Part shown: positions 6,814-14,782 of the stretch, one piece after another
Layout: every line of letters starts with the position of its first letter
Position numbering within the stretch: the first letter of the stretch is position 1
Source: an uncultured Clostridium sp.
GTDB taxonomy: Bacteria; Bacillota; Clostridia; TANB77; CAG-508
Length of the DNA: 25,189 nt
Direction of reading: 5' to 3'
Assembly (NCBI GenBank): GCA_900555085.1
Contig: USJU01000005.1
Coordinates: forward strand, 1 to 25,189
Program-made: the position numbers and the translations under genes
Notes under the pieces: generated by a model
What the model was told of the DNA's origin: nothing
Seen by the model: the letters and a program-made list of their open reading frames with translations, nothing else
Database searches by the model: none

Positions 6814-7746
6814 CTAATTTTTATCTAAAACTTTATTTATTATAGCTTGCTTATCTATTTTAAAATATTTCATTAGTTCTTCTGCTTTTCCAGATTTTCC
6901 AAAGCAATCGTTTATTCCCATTCTTTCTAGCTTTGCTGGATATTTTTCTGTTAATACTTCTGCAATTGCTGAACCTAAACCTCCAATTACATTGTGGTCT
7001 TCTATTGATATTAATCTTTTTGTTTCTTTAGCATTTTTTATTATTATTTCTTCGTCTATTGGTTTTATTGTATGGAAATCTACTACTCTTATATTTATAT
7101 TTTGTTTTTCTAGTTCTTCTTTTGCTTTTATTGCTTCGCTAACTGTTACACCTGTTGCAAATATGCATGCATCTGTTCCTTCTCCTATTTGAATAGCCTT
7201 TCCTAATTCAAATTTTTGATTTTCATCATATATTATTGGAGTGTTTAGTCTTGAAAGTCTTAAATATACCGGTCCTTTTATTTTTGCTATTTCTTTTACT
7301 GCCCATTTTGTTTGTGTATCATCAGATGTACTCATTACTTTCATGTTTGGCATTGTTCTCATTAATGCTATATCTTCTAGCATTTGATGTGTTGCTCCAT
7401 CTTCTCCTACTGTTATTCCACTGTGTGTTGCACATATTTTTACATTTAAATTTGGATAAGCTACACTATTTCGTATTTGATCGTATGCTCTTCCTGCTGC
7501 AAATACTGCAAATGTGCTTGCATATGGTATTTTTCCACAAGTTGAAAGGCCTGCTGCTGTTGATATCATGTCTTGCTCTGAAATTCCCATATCGAAAAAT
7601 CTATTTGTAAATTCTTTTGCAAATATTCCTGTTTTTGTTGCTTCTGCTAAGTCTGCATCTAATACAACTACATTTTCGTTTTCTTTTCCTAATTCTAATA
7701 ATGCTTCTCCGTAGCTTTGTCTTGTAGCTTTTTTTTCATCTTTCAT
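6814..7746 (-). CDS. Transketolase, C-terminal subunit
   Basis: A 310-residue protein holding the pyrimidine-binding and C-terminal domains of a thiamine-diphosphate transketolase. GISEQDM (residues 54-60) carries the conserved Glu57 that activates the thiamine ring. DGATHQMLEDIALMR and the YLRLSR stretch are typical of transketolase and DXS-type enzymes. The last 120 residues are the transketolase C domain (IKAKEELEKQNINIRVVDF). Together with the N subunit encoded 29 bases upstream it should form one active enzyme interconverting sugar phosphates in the non-oxidative pentose phosphate pathway. The split form is common in Clostridia. Because dxr is absent from this locus, a DXS-like role was considered, but a single-polypeptide DXS has a different domain layout and the N subunit reads as transketolase. 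Confidence 0.93.
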   Translation of the reverse strand: MKDEKKATRQSYGEALLELGKENENVVVLDADLAEATKTGIFAKEFTNRFFDMGISEQDMISTAAGLSTCGKIPYASTFAVFAAGRAYDQIRNSVAYPNLNVKICATHSGITVGEDGATHQMLEDIALMRTMPNMKVMSTSDDTQTKWAVKEIAKIKGPVYLRLSRLNTPIIYDENQKFELGKAIQIGEGTDACIFATGVTVSEAIKAKEELEKQNINIRVVDFHTIKPIDEEIIIKNAKETKRLISIEDHNVIGGLGSAIAEVLTEKYPAKLERMGINDCFGKSGKAEELMKYFKIDKQAIINKVLDKN

Positions 7747-7775
7747 TGCTACTTCCTCCGTTTATAATTTTATTT

Positions 7776-8594
7776 TTAATTTAATTCTCTTAATGCAATT
7801 TCATATTGTTCTTCATTTGGAGCTTTTCCATGCCATCCAACTTGATTTTCCATAAAGGAAACTCCTTTTCCTTTTATAGTTTTTGCAATTATTACAGTTG
7901 GTTTTTCTTTTACATTTTTTGATACTTCAAAAGCTTTTAATATTTCATCTATATCATTTCCATCTATATTTATTACTTGGAATCCAAAACTTTTGAATTT
8001 TTCATCTATTGGATATGAGCTCATTACTTTATCTATTGGTCCATCTATTTGTAAATTGTTGTTATCTACTATTACACATAAATTGTCTAATTTATATTTA
8101 TTGGCACTCATTGCTGCTTCCCAAACTTGACCTTCTTCTATTTCGCCATCTCCGAGGATACAGTATACTCTATAATTTTTATTATCAAGTTTTCCTGCAA
8201 TTGCCATTCCATTTGCAGCAGATAATCCTTGTCCCAAAGAACCAGATGTCATATCTACACCTGGTACTTTATTCATATCTGGATGCCCTTGCAAATTGCT
8301 ACTTATATTTCTAAATGTTTCTAATTCGTTTTTTTCGAAAAATCCTTTTTCTGCTAAAACTGCATATAATGCAGGTGAACAATGTCCTTTAGATAATACT
8401 AATCTATCTCTATTTTTCATTTTTGGATTTTTTGCATCTATATTCATTTCATTAAAATATAGCACTGTTAAAATATCTGCAATAGATAAAGAGCCACCTG
8501 GATGTCCAGATTGTGCTTTGTATACTTGTGTTACAATACTTTTTCTAATTTCTTTTGATATTTTTTTTAATTCATTAATATCTGTTATTTTCAT
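7776..8594 (-). CDS. Transketolase, N-terminal subunit
   Basis: A 272-residue protein with the diphosphate-binding half of transketolase. SGHPGGSLSIADILTVLYF (29-47), SKGHCSPALYA (68-78) and the thiamine-diphosphate/metal motif GDGEIEEGQ (148-156) ending in NNN (178-180) are all present; PTVIIAKTIKGKG near the C-terminus is also canonical. Start: the ATG at 8592-8594 has AGGAGAGAAT in front. A longer frame opening at 8618 would begin inside a palindromic repeat and is rejected. Together with the C subunit it forms a two-gene unit. No clear promoter was seen in the 103 bases upstream, so transcription may come from the surface-protein operon or from an unrecognised promoter. Confidence 0.94.
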   Translation of the reverse strand: MKITDINELKKISKEIRKSIVTQVYKAQSGHPGGSLSIADILTVLYFNEMNIDAKNPKMKNRDRLVLSKGHCSPALYAVLAEKGFFEKNELETFRNISSNLQGHPDMNKVPGVDMTSGSLGQGLSAANGMAIAGKLDNKNYRVYCILGDGEIEEGQVWEAAMSANKYKLDNLCVIVDNNNLQIDGPIDKVMSSYPIDEKFKSFGFQVINIDGNDIDEILKAFEVSKNVKEKPTVIIAKTIKGKGVSFMENQVGWHGKAPNEEQYEIALRELN

Positions 8595-8609
8595 ATTCTC
8601 TCCTATTAT

Positions 8610-8632
8610 GGCGGTCAATGACCGCCGCTACA
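8610..8632 (-). repeat. Palindrome of the covarying family
   Basis: GGCGGTCA (8610-8617) and TGACCGCC (8619-8626) form a perfect 8-base stem. On the - strand the flank is TGTAGC then GGCGGTCA, matching the TGTAGGGGCG flank of the copies at 20220 and 24920 apart from one or two bases. It lies between the cadherin-like gene and the transketolase N subunit, 16 bases before that start. Confidence 0.65.
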
Positions 8633-8697
8633 TTTTAATACGTAATATCACTGAGGAATTAAATAAAGATCATTATAATTATGTATATATTTTCTTT

Positions 8698-10179
8698 TTA
8701 AGAATGTTTTCCTTTTCCATGTTTACGTCGTATTCTTCCTTCTGAAAATTCTATTCTTGTATTTTTACTAAAGAATTCATCCATTTTTGTTTCTGTATTT
8801 TCTATTTTTTCATTATTGTTGTTTTCTATATTATTTTGCTCTTCTCTTAAAAATGGAGTATTGTGTGTTTCTGTATCGTTATTTTTAATTTTGTATAAGT
8901 CTTCTAGTATATTATTTTCTTCTTCCGGATATTCATATTTTGAGTTTATATATTCTTCATCATATTCATCATCTTCATCATAATAATTTTCTTCTAGATT
9001 GTTAGTGCTTTCATAACATTCTTTTGCTATGAATATTATACCTATAATTGTTATTAAGCATACTAAAGAACATATTATTCTTCTTTTTTTCATTAATTTT
9101 TTTGAATTATCTAAAAAATCGTCTGTTTCTTCTAGCACTGGTTCTGCTTCTGTTTCAACTATTTCTTGTTTTACAACTTTTATTGTATAAGTTACTGTTT
9201 CATAACCTTCTGCTTCTACTTTTATTGTTACAGTAGTTTCTCCATCTGTTAATTCTTTGTTTCCTTCTATTGTAACATTTGCTCCATCTATATTTGGAAG
9301 TGCATTTATATATAATTCTTTTAAGTCTAGATAATCATTTCCAAGTATTACTGTATATTCAAAAACTTCTGGATCAAAATTTGGATCTAATTTAGCGTTC
9401 AGGTTATCATCTAAAACTAAATTATCTAAACGTAATTTCTGTTTTTGTTCATCTTTTTGGTCTGTTGTTTCTTCATCATCTATTTCATTTGGTATTACTT
9501 CTCCCTCAGCAGTTTTCCTTGTAGCAATAATTGTGTATCCATCTACACTTATTTTATTAGAACCTTCTTGTAAATTTTTTGTGTATGAATTTTTTGAACC
9601 ATCTGAATATTTTACGGTTACATTTAATTGACTAACATTATTTTCTACTGTTACCTTATATGGCCCTTTATTTGAAGCTTTAAATCCTGAAAAATCTGTT
9701 GGGCTTGTTGATATCATTTTTACAGTTTTTCCAGAATTGTTTGTACTACCATTATTTGATGTACTGCCGTTATTATTGCTGTTATTTGAATTTTGATTAT
9801 TAGAATTACTATTACTACTATTTATTGATATGCTTTTAGTTTGTCCTCCTAAATCGTTTATATCTTGTTTATTCAAAGAAACCGGAAGTGCTGGTGTAAC
9901 ACTAATTTTTGTTGTTCCAGATTGTCCTAATGTTACTGAAAAGCTGGCACTTGAAGCTTCTATCCAATATTTATTTGTTCCATTTAAAGTTCCATTTGAT
10001 ACACTAACATTAAATCTTCCTGTACAATCCGTTGAGACAGTTACACTAACTGTGCTTCCAGGTTTGCCACTTGAAGGGGTTGAAACATTTAAATATTTTG
10101 CATTAGCAACTTTAGGAAAAAACATAATTAAAATAAATGTTATTGTTATAATTAATATTTTGTATTTTGTTTTTATCAT
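8698..10179 (-). CDS. Membrane-anchored surface protein with Ig-like and cadherin-like beta-sandwich domains
   Basis: A 493-residue exported protein of unknown precise role. Residues 1-27 are a signal peptide or N-terminal anchor (hydrophobic stretch, then PKVANA). Residues 28-120 read as an Ig-like beta domain (GKPGSTVSVTVST; FNVSVSNGTLNGTNKYWIE). A Ser/Asn-rich linker spans 120-150. A short beta region follows to 222, with the NxSQLNVTVKYSDGS pattern. Residues 249-338 fit the cadherin-like beta-sandwich family (LRLDNLVLDDNLNAKLDPNF, FEYTVILG). A membrane segment lies at about 367-386, followed by a very acidic tail (DEDDEYDEEY) ending in basic RRKHGKGKHS. The ATG follows GGGAGATTAATTAT. The stop of the dockerin-bearing glucosaminidase is 4 bases upstream, so they form an operon and may act together at the wall. 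Binding partner unknown. Confidence 0.8.
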   Translation of the reverse strand: MIKTKYKILIITITFILIMFFPKVANAKYLNVSTPSSGKPGSTVSVTVSTDCTGRFNVSVSNGTLNGTNKYWIEASSASFSVTLGQSGTTKISVTPALPVSLNKQDINDLGGQTKSISINSSNSNSNNQNSNNSNNNGSTSNNGSTNNSGKTVKMISTSPTDFSGFKASNKGPYKVTVENNVSQLNVTVKYSDGSKNSYTKNLQEGSNKISVDGYTIIATRKTAEGEVIPNEIDDEETTDQKDEQKQKLRLDNLVLDDNLNAKLDPNFDPEVFEYTVILGNDYLDLKELYINALPNIDGANVTIEGNKELTDGETTVTIKVEAEGYETVTYTIKVVKQEIVETEAEPVLEETDDFLDNSKKLMKKRRIICSLVCLITIIGIIFIAKECYESTNNLEENYYDEDDEYDEEYINSKYEYPEEENNILEDLYKIKNNDTETHNTPFLREEQNNIENNNNEKIENTETKMDEFFSKNTRIEFSEGRIRRKHGKGKHS

Positions 10180-10183
10180 ATAA

Positions 10184-11746
10184 TTAATCTCCCATCAATT
10201 TATCTTTTATTAAAACATAATCACTTGCTGTTACTTTACCATCTCCATTATAATCTGCTTTTATTTTTTGAGTATCACTTAGTTGAGTATCTCCCATTAT
10301 ATAGTCTTTTATAATTACATAATCGCTTGCTGTTATTTTTCCATCTTCATTAACGTCTCCCCTCATTGAAGAATCAGGTTTTATTGCACCAGAATTATTA
10401 TTTCCGTTATCAGCTGGTTGTGATGGTACAGAATATGTATCTGCTTTTGTATTTACTTGTGTTAAATATTCTCTTGCTACATATCCTACTTGACCAGATT
10501 CTGTTGATACTTTACTCCATGTGTATCCATTAGCAGTTCCAGCATTTTCCTCAATCATATTTACTACTATATCTTTATTTAGTCTTCCTAAACTTGTATA
10601 TCCTGTTCCAGGTCCTGATCTAAATCCAACTGAATTATAGCTTGAACTAATGTAATATAAATTTCCTCTTGTTAAATTACTTGGTTTCTTTACTGATGTT
10701 GGCATATTTTTATATACAGGAATTATAAATGTTAATTCTCCATCTAGCCATCCATTATTTGTGTATTTATTAAATAATATTTTTGCTTGATTTGTTGGGT
10801 CTTGTACATTTGTCATATATTGATGTGTATATAATTGACTTTTTTCGCTACCTACAACATCAAATTTAAAAGTATATTTTGTGTTTTGACCTGCTTTTAT
10901 ATATGAGTTTGATATCAATTTTGCTCCTTCTACTATTGCTGTTCTTTCACTGTGCCATCCTGCATTGTTTGCATATGCTAAACCTCTTGTAACAGCTCCT
11001 GTTCCATCTGTTGCTCCGTAATTATAAAAATTATATGTATGCGGATATGTACTATCTGTTCCAGATGCCATTTTAGGTGGATTTCCTGGAGAGTTTTTAC
11101 CTATTTCTTGGAAAATTTTTGTTATTATACTTAATGCACTTTCTCCAGATGCTGCAGATGCATCATATATTATTTGTGCATAGCTTTCTCCTGTTGAACA
11201 ATTGCCTTGCATAAAGCTTCCATTAAGTGCTTTTTGAATGTCTGTCACAGATAATGGTGAGCTATTTGATAAATCTAGAAATTGGAATATTGTTGTTTCT
11301 GTTAATGAATTTCTTGGATCTAAATAGTATTTTACTATTTTACCAGAAGCACAATAATATCCATCTCCGCCATATTCTTTTTTGGTATGCTTTGCTGAAC
11401 AATACCAACGAGAATCGTTCCCCTTTAATATTGTGTTTCTATAACAAGCATTTTCGTTTGAAGTATTTACCATTTCATTCCAGTCTATATCTGTGTAAAA
11501 TGCTTTAAATTTCCAATTTGTATGACCAGTTTCATCTACCAATTTATTTAGTAAAACTTGATAGCTTTCCGGAAAAGCACTTATACCATTATTATTATTT
11601 TCATTTGCATTTATTATTACTTGGTTATAGCTTGCAGCATTTGATTTTACTGGTATAAAGGCTAGTAAATTAACCAGCATTATAATTATTAAAATCACAA
11701 AATTTGTTATCTTTATTGCATTTTTTGAAAAAGATTTAATTTTCAT
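10184..11746 (-). CDS. Secreted N-acetylglucosaminidase with SH3 and dockerin-like domains
   Basis: A 520-residue exported peptidoglycan hydrolase. Residues 1-38 form a signal peptide (KSNAA). Residues 57-330 match the glucosaminidase family in which FPESYQVLLNKL, DIDW, YLDPRNSL, IFQFLDLS, YNFYNYGA, GLAYANNAGW and YTHQYMTNV recur; QE at 213-214 (KIFQEIG) is in the position of the catalytic Glu. Residues 361-431 are an SH3b wall-binding domain (VGFRSGPGTGYTSLG). Residues 462-520 are two dockerin-type calcium loops (GDVNEDGKITASD and ADYNGDGKVTASD) with the expected Asp/Asn at positions 1, 3, 5 and 12. The start is the ATG at 11746, with AGGAGGAGA just upstream; the ATG at 11779 would place this site within the gene. 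A sigma-A promoter lies upstream. The likely role is wall turnover or cell separation. Confidence 0.88.
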   Translation of the reverse strand: MKIKSFSKNAIKITNFVILIIIMLVNLLAFIPVKSNAASYNQVIINANENNNNGISAFPESYQVLLNKLVDETGHTNWKFKAFYTDIDWNEMVNTSNENACYRNTILKGNDSRWYCSAKHTKKEYGGDGYYCASGKIVKYYLDPRNSLTETTIFQFLDLSNSSPLSVTDIQKALNGSFMQGNCSTGESYAQIIYDASAASGESALSIITKIFQEIGKNSPGNPPKMASGTDSTYPHTYNFYNYGATDGTGAVTRGLAYANNAGWHSERTAIVEGAKLISNSYIKAGQNTKYTFKFDVVGSEKSQLYTHQYMTNVQDPTNQAKILFNKYTNNGWLDGELTFIIPVYKNMPTSVKKPSNLTRGNLYYISSSYNSVGFRSGPGTGYTSLGRLNKDIVVNMIEENAGTANGYTWSKVSTESGQVGYVAREYLTQVNTKADTYSVPSQPADNGNNNSGAIKPDSSMRGDVNEDGKITASDYVIIKDYIMGDTQLSDTQKIKADYNGDGKVTASDYVLIKDKLMGD

Positions 11747-11793
11747 TTTCAATCTCCTCCTTCTTTTGTTTTCTGACATTTTTTGTCATTAAT

Positions 11794-11822
11794 AGTATAT
11801 AATAACAGCATTTTTTAGTCAA
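11794..11822 (-). promoter_or_regulatory. Sigma-A promoter of the glucosaminidase operon
   Basis: On the - strand TTGACT (11817-11822), 17-base spacer, TATACT (11794-11799). Each box differs from consensus at one position. It lies about 48 bases before the ATG at 11746 and just after the mscS terminator, so it is well placed. Confidence 0.8.
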
Positions 11823-11857
11823 CGAATTTGGAAATTTGTAATATAAATGTAATATAA

Positions 11858-11899
11858 AAAAGATTAAAGTGAATTTTTATAAATTAACTTTAATCTTTT
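11858..11899 (-). terminator. Intrinsic terminator of rnhA-mscS
   Basis: A perfect 13-base stem (AAAAGATTAAAGT at 11858-11870 with its complement at 11887-11899), 16-base loop, followed on the - strand by TTATATT, with four T in the stem end. It begins 9 bases after the mscS stop. Confidence 0.75.
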
Positions 11900-11907
11900 C
11901 TCATTTT

Positions 11908-12969
11908 TTAATGTTTTACATACACTGTTTTTGTATCATATGCTAGTTCTACATTTTCGCTTTCAAGTATTTGCATTATTTTGAAATTTATTTCTTCTTT
12001 TTGTTTTAGAAAGCTTTCATAATCTACTGAATCTGTGAATGCATATATTAGTAAATTTATTGTGTTATCTGTTATTTTATCAAATTTAACTATTATAGAA
12101 TCATCCATAACATTCTCTTTTTCTTTTAGCATTGTTTTTATTTTTTCTTCTACTGTTTTTACTTTATTCAATGGAGTTTCAAGTGTTAAGCCTAAATTAA
12201 TTTTGTATCTTCTTTTTTCTATTTTGCTACAATTTATTAAAGATTCATTTGCAATAATTGAATTTGGTATATTTACTATTGAATTTTCGAATGTACGTAA
12301 TCTCGTACTTCTATAAGTTATATCTTCAACAGTTCCTTCATAGTCTCCAAATTGTATCCAATCGCCTACTTTAAAAGGCTTATCTGTAAAAATTACAAAT
12401 CCTCCTAATAAATCTTTAGCTAAGTTTTGTGCTGCAAGAGTGATTACAACACTGCTTATTCCAAGCCCTGTAACTAGTCCACTCAAATCATATCCAAGCT
12501 CTAATATTGCAATAAATGTTGCAATTATATAAACTAAACCTCTTATAATTTTTACTACAAAAGTTGATATTCCGTCTCCTTCATCTTCGTTATTATTACT
12601 AAATTTTCTAAACGTGTCCATTGTTATAGTTTCTGCAATAATTCTTGCTAATGAATATATTACTAAAACTTTAAATATTTTTGTAATATATCCAAATATT
12701 ACTGTTGATATTAACAATGGTCTTTTTAAGAATAGAATTGCAATATATATTCCAATTAAATTCACTAACTTTTTAGTTGTATTATACATTGCACTTTTTT
12801 TTCTTTCTGTTTTTTTCATTTTTTTTCTAAGTATTTTTGTTACAACATTTGCAATTCCTGTGCTAAAAATTTTAAATACCACAATAATTCCTATTGCAAT
12901 TATAATATCTATTATTGTTTCTAAAGTAAATCCTTCAAAATATGTTACTATTTTATTAAATTCGTTCAT
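11908..12969 (-). CDS. Mechanosensitive ion channel, MscS family
   Basis: A 353-residue membrane protein expected to open under membrane tension and release solutes on osmotic downshock. Four or so hydrophobic segments precede the pore-lining helix with LGISSVVITLAAQNLAKD and then LLGGFVIFTDKPFKVGDWI, the MscS signature leading into the cytosolic beta domain (YEGTVEDITYRSTRLRTFENS, VNIPNSIIANESLIN). The C-terminal alpha/beta domain follows to the end. It has one or two extra N-terminal helices compared with E. coli MscS, like YnaI/YkuT-type channels. It lies 19 bases after rnhA with an AGGAGGAAAAA site and is followed by a strong terminator, so rnhA-mscS is a two-gene transcript. Confidence 0.93.
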   Translation of the reverse strand: MNEFNKIVTYFEGFTLETIIDIIIAIGIIVVFKIFSTGIANVVTKILRKKMKKTERKKSAMYNTTKKLVNLIGIYIAILFLKRPLLISTVIFGYITKIFKVLVIYSLARIIAETITMDTFRKFSNNNEDEGDGISTFVVKIIRGLVYIIATFIAILELGYDLSGLVTGLGISSVVITLAAQNLAKDLLGGFVIFTDKPFKVGDWIQFGDYEGTVEDITYRSTRLRTFENSIVNIPNSIIANESLINCSKIEKRRYKINLGLTLETPLNKVKTVEEKIKTMLKEKENVMDDSIIVKFDKITDNTINLLIYAFTDSVDYESFLKQKEEINFKIMQILESENVELAYDTKTVYVKH

Positions 12970-12988
12970 TTTTTCCTCCTATGTAATT

Positions 12989-13423
12989 TTATAATTTTAA
13001 AATTTCGGCTCTTGCTAGCTCATCACATCTATTATTTAATTCCACATTACTATGACCTTTTACTTTTATAAACTCTACCTTGTGTTTTTGAACTAAATTA
13101 TATAATTCTTCCCAAAGTTCTTTATTTTTAACTGGTTCTTTTGATGCTGTTTGCCAATTATTTTTTTTCCATTTTTGTATCCAACCATTATTAAAACAAT
13201 TTACTACATATGCACTATCACTGTGCACTTTGGCTTCGCACTCGAATTTTAAACATTTTAAAGCCTCTATTACAGCTGTTATTTCCATTATATTGTTTGT
13301 TGTATTTTTACTTCCTCCAGATATTTCTTTTTTGTTATTACCATATAAAAGTACTGCAGCCCATCCTCCTGGACCTGGATTTCCAGAGCATGCTCCATCT
13401 GTATAAATAGTTACATTTACCAT
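12989..13423 (-). CDS. rnhA: Ribonuclease HI
   Basis: A 144-residue type 1 ribonuclease H that cuts the RNA strand of RNA-DNA hybrids, for example R-loops and Okazaki primers. All active-site residues are visible: Asp9 (IYTDGACSGNPGPGGW), Glu47 (NNIMEITAVIEAL), Asp69 (VHSDSAYVVN), His124 (VKGHSNVELNN) and Asp134 (RCDELAR). The basic handle region QKWKKNNWQTASKEPVKN, characteristic of E. coli-like RNase HI, is present. Length is normal. The gene is divergent from tmcAL with overlapping promoters, and is followed by mscS. Confidence 0.97.
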   Translation of the reverse strand: MVNVTIYTDGACSGNPGPGGWAAVLLYGNNKKEISGGSKNTTNNIMEITAVIEALKCLKFECEAKVHSDSAYVVNCFNNGWIQKWKKNNWQTASKEPVKNKELWEELYNLVQKHKVEFIKVKGHSNVELNNRCDELARAEILKL

Positions 13424-13438
13424 AAAAACTCCTTTTTA

Positions 13439-13467
13439 TTGATTATTTTTTCATTTTGTGATATTAT
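13439..13467 (+). promoter_or_regulatory. Promoter of tmcAL, overlapping the rnhA promoter
   Basis: TTGATT (13439-13444), 17-base spacer, TATTAT (13462-13467) on the + strand, 54 bases before the tmcAL ATG. Its -10 covers nearly the same bases as the -10 of the opposite promoter. Confidence 0.7.
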
Positions 13468-13491
13468 ACCAATAATTATTTTATATTACAA
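13463..13491 (-). promoter_or_regulatory. Promoter of rnhA-mscS, overlapping the tmcAL promoter
   Basis: On the - strand TTGTAA (13486-13491), 17-base spacer, perfect TATAAT (13463-13468). It lies 40 bases before the rnhA ATG. Two polymerases could not occupy both promoters at once. Confidence 0.75.
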
Positions 13492-13521
13492 GAGATTTTT
13501 TTGAAAGGGGGAGATTTTTAA

Positions 13522-14754
13522 ATGGCAAATGTTTTAGGCATAATTGCAGAGTATAATCCTTTTCATAATGGACATTTATATCATTTACAACAATCTAAAA
13601 AATTAACAAATTCAGATTATACCATATGCATTATGAGTGGAAATTTTGTTCAAAGAGGAGATACTTCTCTTTTAGATAAATGGGCAAAAACTCAAATGGC
13701 TTTAGAAAATGGGATAGATCTTGTCATTGAACTTCCCACTTTATATGCAACTTCAAGTTCTGAAAATTTTGCATTAGGTGCAATAAAAATTTTAAATGAA
13801 TTAAAAATTGTAGATTTTATATCTTTTGGATCTGAAAATTGTGAAATTGAAGCTCTTAATAATATAGCAAATGTTTTATATGAAGAACCCAAACAATTCA
13901 CATCACTTCTTTCACATGAGCTTAGTAAAGGCATTTCTTTTCCAAAAGCTCGTGAAAACGCACTTTTAATGTATTTGAATAATATACAAAAATACTCAAA
14001 TGTAATAAACCAACCAAATAATATATTAGGAATTGAATATTTAAAAGCCTTAAAAAAAACAAAATCAACAATTATTCCCATGGCTATAAAACGTGAAAAG
14101 GTTTATTATAATAGTCATAACGTTGTTGATGAATATGCAAGTTCAACCGCTATAAGGCAACTTTTAAAACACGATGCATATGATGAAATTAGATGTGTTA
14201 TGCCAGATAATTCTTACTTACTTATGCGCAATGAAATAGATAGAGGCAATTATATTACCACTTTGCAAACTTTTGAGAAAGAAATTTTCTATAAACTACG
14301 TACTATGAAAACCTCTGAAATTGCAAACCTGCCAGACGTTAGTGAAGGTTTAGAATTCGCAATAAAAAATGCAAGTAACAATTGCAATAATTTATATGAT
14401 TTAATAAGTTCCATAAAATCTAAAAGATATACTCAAACTCGTATCCAAAGAATATTGGTTTATTGTTTACTTGGAATAACAAAACATGATATGGAAATCT
14501 CAAAGAAAGTTACTCCATATATTAGAGTTTTAGGATGTAATGAAAAAGGCAAAAGAATGCTATCTGCAATTAGCAATAGAAATAAAAAAGTTCAATTAAT
14601 TACATCTGTAAAAAGATATCTTGAAGAATCTAAAAATACTAATCTAAAATTAATGCTTGAAAAAGACATACAAGCAACCAATATATATACTTTAGGTTTC
14701 CAATATAAATCTCAAGCAAACTTAGATTATACAAAAAAATTAATAATAAAATAG
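13522..14754 (+). CDS. tmcAL: tRNA(Met) cytidine acetate ligase
   Basis: A 410-residue nucleotidyltransferase-fold enzyme (formerly YlbM) that activates acetate with ATP and acetylates the wobble cytidine C34 of elongator tRNA-Met, helping accurate AUG/AUA decoding. The N-terminus VLGIIAEYNPFHNGHLYHL carries the HxGH nucleotide-binding motif (residues 15-18). IMSGNFVQRGDTSLLDKWAK and IDLVIELPTLYATSSSENFA follow, both typical of the family, as does ASSTAIRQLL further on. Length is normal (about 400). The ATG has a strong AAAGGGGGAG site. It is the only + strand gene between 2.3 and 25 kb, sharing a promoter region with rnhA and a bidirectional terminator with the following convergent gene. Confidence 0.94.
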   Translation: MANVLGIIAEYNPFHNGHLYHLQQSKKLTNSDYTICIMSGNFVQRGDTSLLDKWAKTQMALENGIDLVIELPTLYATSSSENFALGAIKILNELKIVDFISFGSENCEIEALNNIANVLYEEPKQFTSLLSHELSKGISFPKARENALLMYLNNIQKYSNVINQPNNILGIEYLKALKKTKSTIIPMAIKREKVYYNSHNVVDEYASSTAIRQLLKHDAYDEIRCVMPDNSYLLMRNEIDRGNYITTLQTFEKEIFYKLRTMKTSEIANLPDVSEGLEFAIKNASNNCNNLYDLISSIKSKRYTQTRIQRILVYCLLGITKHDMEISKKVTPYIRVLGCNEKGKRMLSAISNRNKKVQLITSVKRYLEESKNTNLKLMLEKDIQATNIYTLGFQYKSQANLDYTKKLIIK

Positions 14755-14782
14755 AAGATGCTTAAATAGCATCTTCTATTTT
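14748..14782. terminator. Bidirectional intrinsic terminator
   Basis: A perfect 15-base stem (14748-14762 with 14768-14782) and 5-base loop TAAAT. T runs follow on both strands (TTTTT on +, TTTTATTATT on -). It covers the stop of tmcAL and touches the stop of the convergent zinc/HTH gene, so it serves both. Confidence 0.88.

Noticed and set aside
6814..8594. Reading the two transketolase subunits as a split DXS
   Set aside because: The split into about 272 and 310 residues and the SGHPGG, SKGHCSPALYA and GISEQDM motifs are those of split transketolase; no DXS-specific arrangement was found.
8595..8618. Eight extra N-terminal residues for the transketolase N subunit (start at 8618)
   Set aside because: The longer start lies inside a palindromic repeat and has no ribosome site; the ATG at 8594 has AGGAGAG at good spacing.
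8672..8688. CATTATAATTATGT shared between 8672 and 20189, as evidence of a larger mobile unit around the palindromes
   Set aside because: About 14 AT-only bases can recur by chance in such AT-rich intergenic DNA, and the palindromes lie on opposite sides of the shared word.
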